A program made the position numbers and the translations under genes. The notes under the pieces are model-generated. The model saw only the letters and a program-made list of their open reading frames with translations. It did no database searches and was not told where the DNA came from. DNA of 13,724 nucleotides from an uncultured Eubacteriales bacterium (lineage in GTDB: Bacteria > Bacillota > Clostridia > Oscillospirales > Feifaniaceae): NCBI GenBank assembly GCA_902474785.1, contig CABRXB010000005.1, positions 1-13,724 of the forward strand, written 5' to 3'. Of the stretch, positions 13,433 to 13,724 are shown piece after piece (positions within the stretch are counted from its first letter, which is position 1; every line of letters starts with the position of its first letter).

Positions 13433-13724
13433 ACCCCCTCATCGGGGAGGCCCTGTCGGTAAGCCCGCGCCACCCTCCCTCATCGGGGGAGGGCCTGTCG
13501 GTAAGCCCGCGCCACGCCCCTCATCGGGGGAGAGCCCCGTCGGTGTAGCCCACGCCGCACCCCTCATCGGGGAGGGCCTATCGGTGAAGCCCGCGCCGCA
13601 CCCCTCATCGGGGAGGGCCTGTCGGTGAAGCCCGCGCCGCACCCCTCATCGGGGAGGGCCTTTCGGTGTAGCCCGCGCCACCCTCCCTCATCGGGGGAGG
13701 GCCTGTCGGTAAGCCCGCGCCACG
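13433..13724. repeat. Tandem array of 41-43 bp hairpin-containing repeats, running off the right edge
   Basis: The core ATCGGGG recurs at 13441, 13482, 13523, 13566, 13607, 13648 and 13690, so the period is 41, 41, 43, 41, 41 and 42 bp. Each unit reads approximately CCCCTCATCGGGGAGGGCC, then TGTCGGTGAAGCCCGCGCC. The CCCTC...GAGGG part is self-complementary, so each copy can form a hairpin. Units fall into two subtypes, with GGTAAGCCC or GGTG(A/T)AGCCC. There are no unique spacers between units. The period is not a multiple of three, so the array is not coding. Confidence 0.88.

Noticed and set aside
13433..13724. CRISPR array
   Set aside because: The repeat units abut one another, and the whole 41-43 bp period is repeated, so there are no unique spacers. 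No cas gene is in the window.

Overview
The window looks like chromosome from a GC-rich member of the Clostridia/Bacillota, probably a gut-type anaerobe. The support is the mnmG-rsmG gene pair, strong AAGGAG-type ribosome sites, some TTG and GTG starts, sigma-A style promoters with 17-nt spacers, an RNHCP-family zinc protein, a clostridial-phage-type SH3-like lysin tail, and many GC-rich intergenic repeats. This placement is inferred from gene content only.

Layout. The plus strand opens with the last codons of mnmG, overlapped by rsmG, whose product has an unusual N-terminal extension of about 150 residues. After a 630-bp stretch with no visible gene comes a CysE-like hexapeptide acyltransferase. 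Then there is an island of lower GC holding the C-terminal wall-binding part of a phage endolysin (about 2705-3325) and a strong bidirectional terminator. Next is an RNHCP zinc-ribbon gene with its own consensus promoter, a possible 11-codon leader peptide and a long 5'-UTR hairpin, closed by a good intrinsic terminator. A 95-bp tandem repeat array (4781-5062) separates this from the minus-strand genes.

The minus strand from about 8570 down to 5131 is one likely operon. A promoter (TTGAAT-N17-TACAAT) and a hairpin-rich leader are followed by an SPFH/stomatin protein, a CPBP (CAAX-type) intramembrane protease that overlaps it by 4 nt, a TVP38/TMEM64 (VTT/DedA-superfamily) membrane protein broken by a frameshift in a GCGCGC run, and a four-helix membrane protein of unknown function. 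A membrane scaffold, a membrane protease and lipid/membrane proteins together suggest membrane organisation or envelope quality control. The stomatin-CPBP pairing, in place of the usual stomatin-NfeD pairing, is the best candidate here for a poorly described system.

The rest of the plus strand, after 1.25 kb without a convincing gene, holds two close paralogues of an OFA/monocarboxylate-type MFS transporter, each with its own promoter, in tandem and 0.7 kb apart. The second ends in a good terminator. The window closes with an inverted repeat and an array of 41-43 bp hairpin-containing tandem repeats running off the right edge. I saw no tRNA, rRNA, CRISPR array or insertion sequence.
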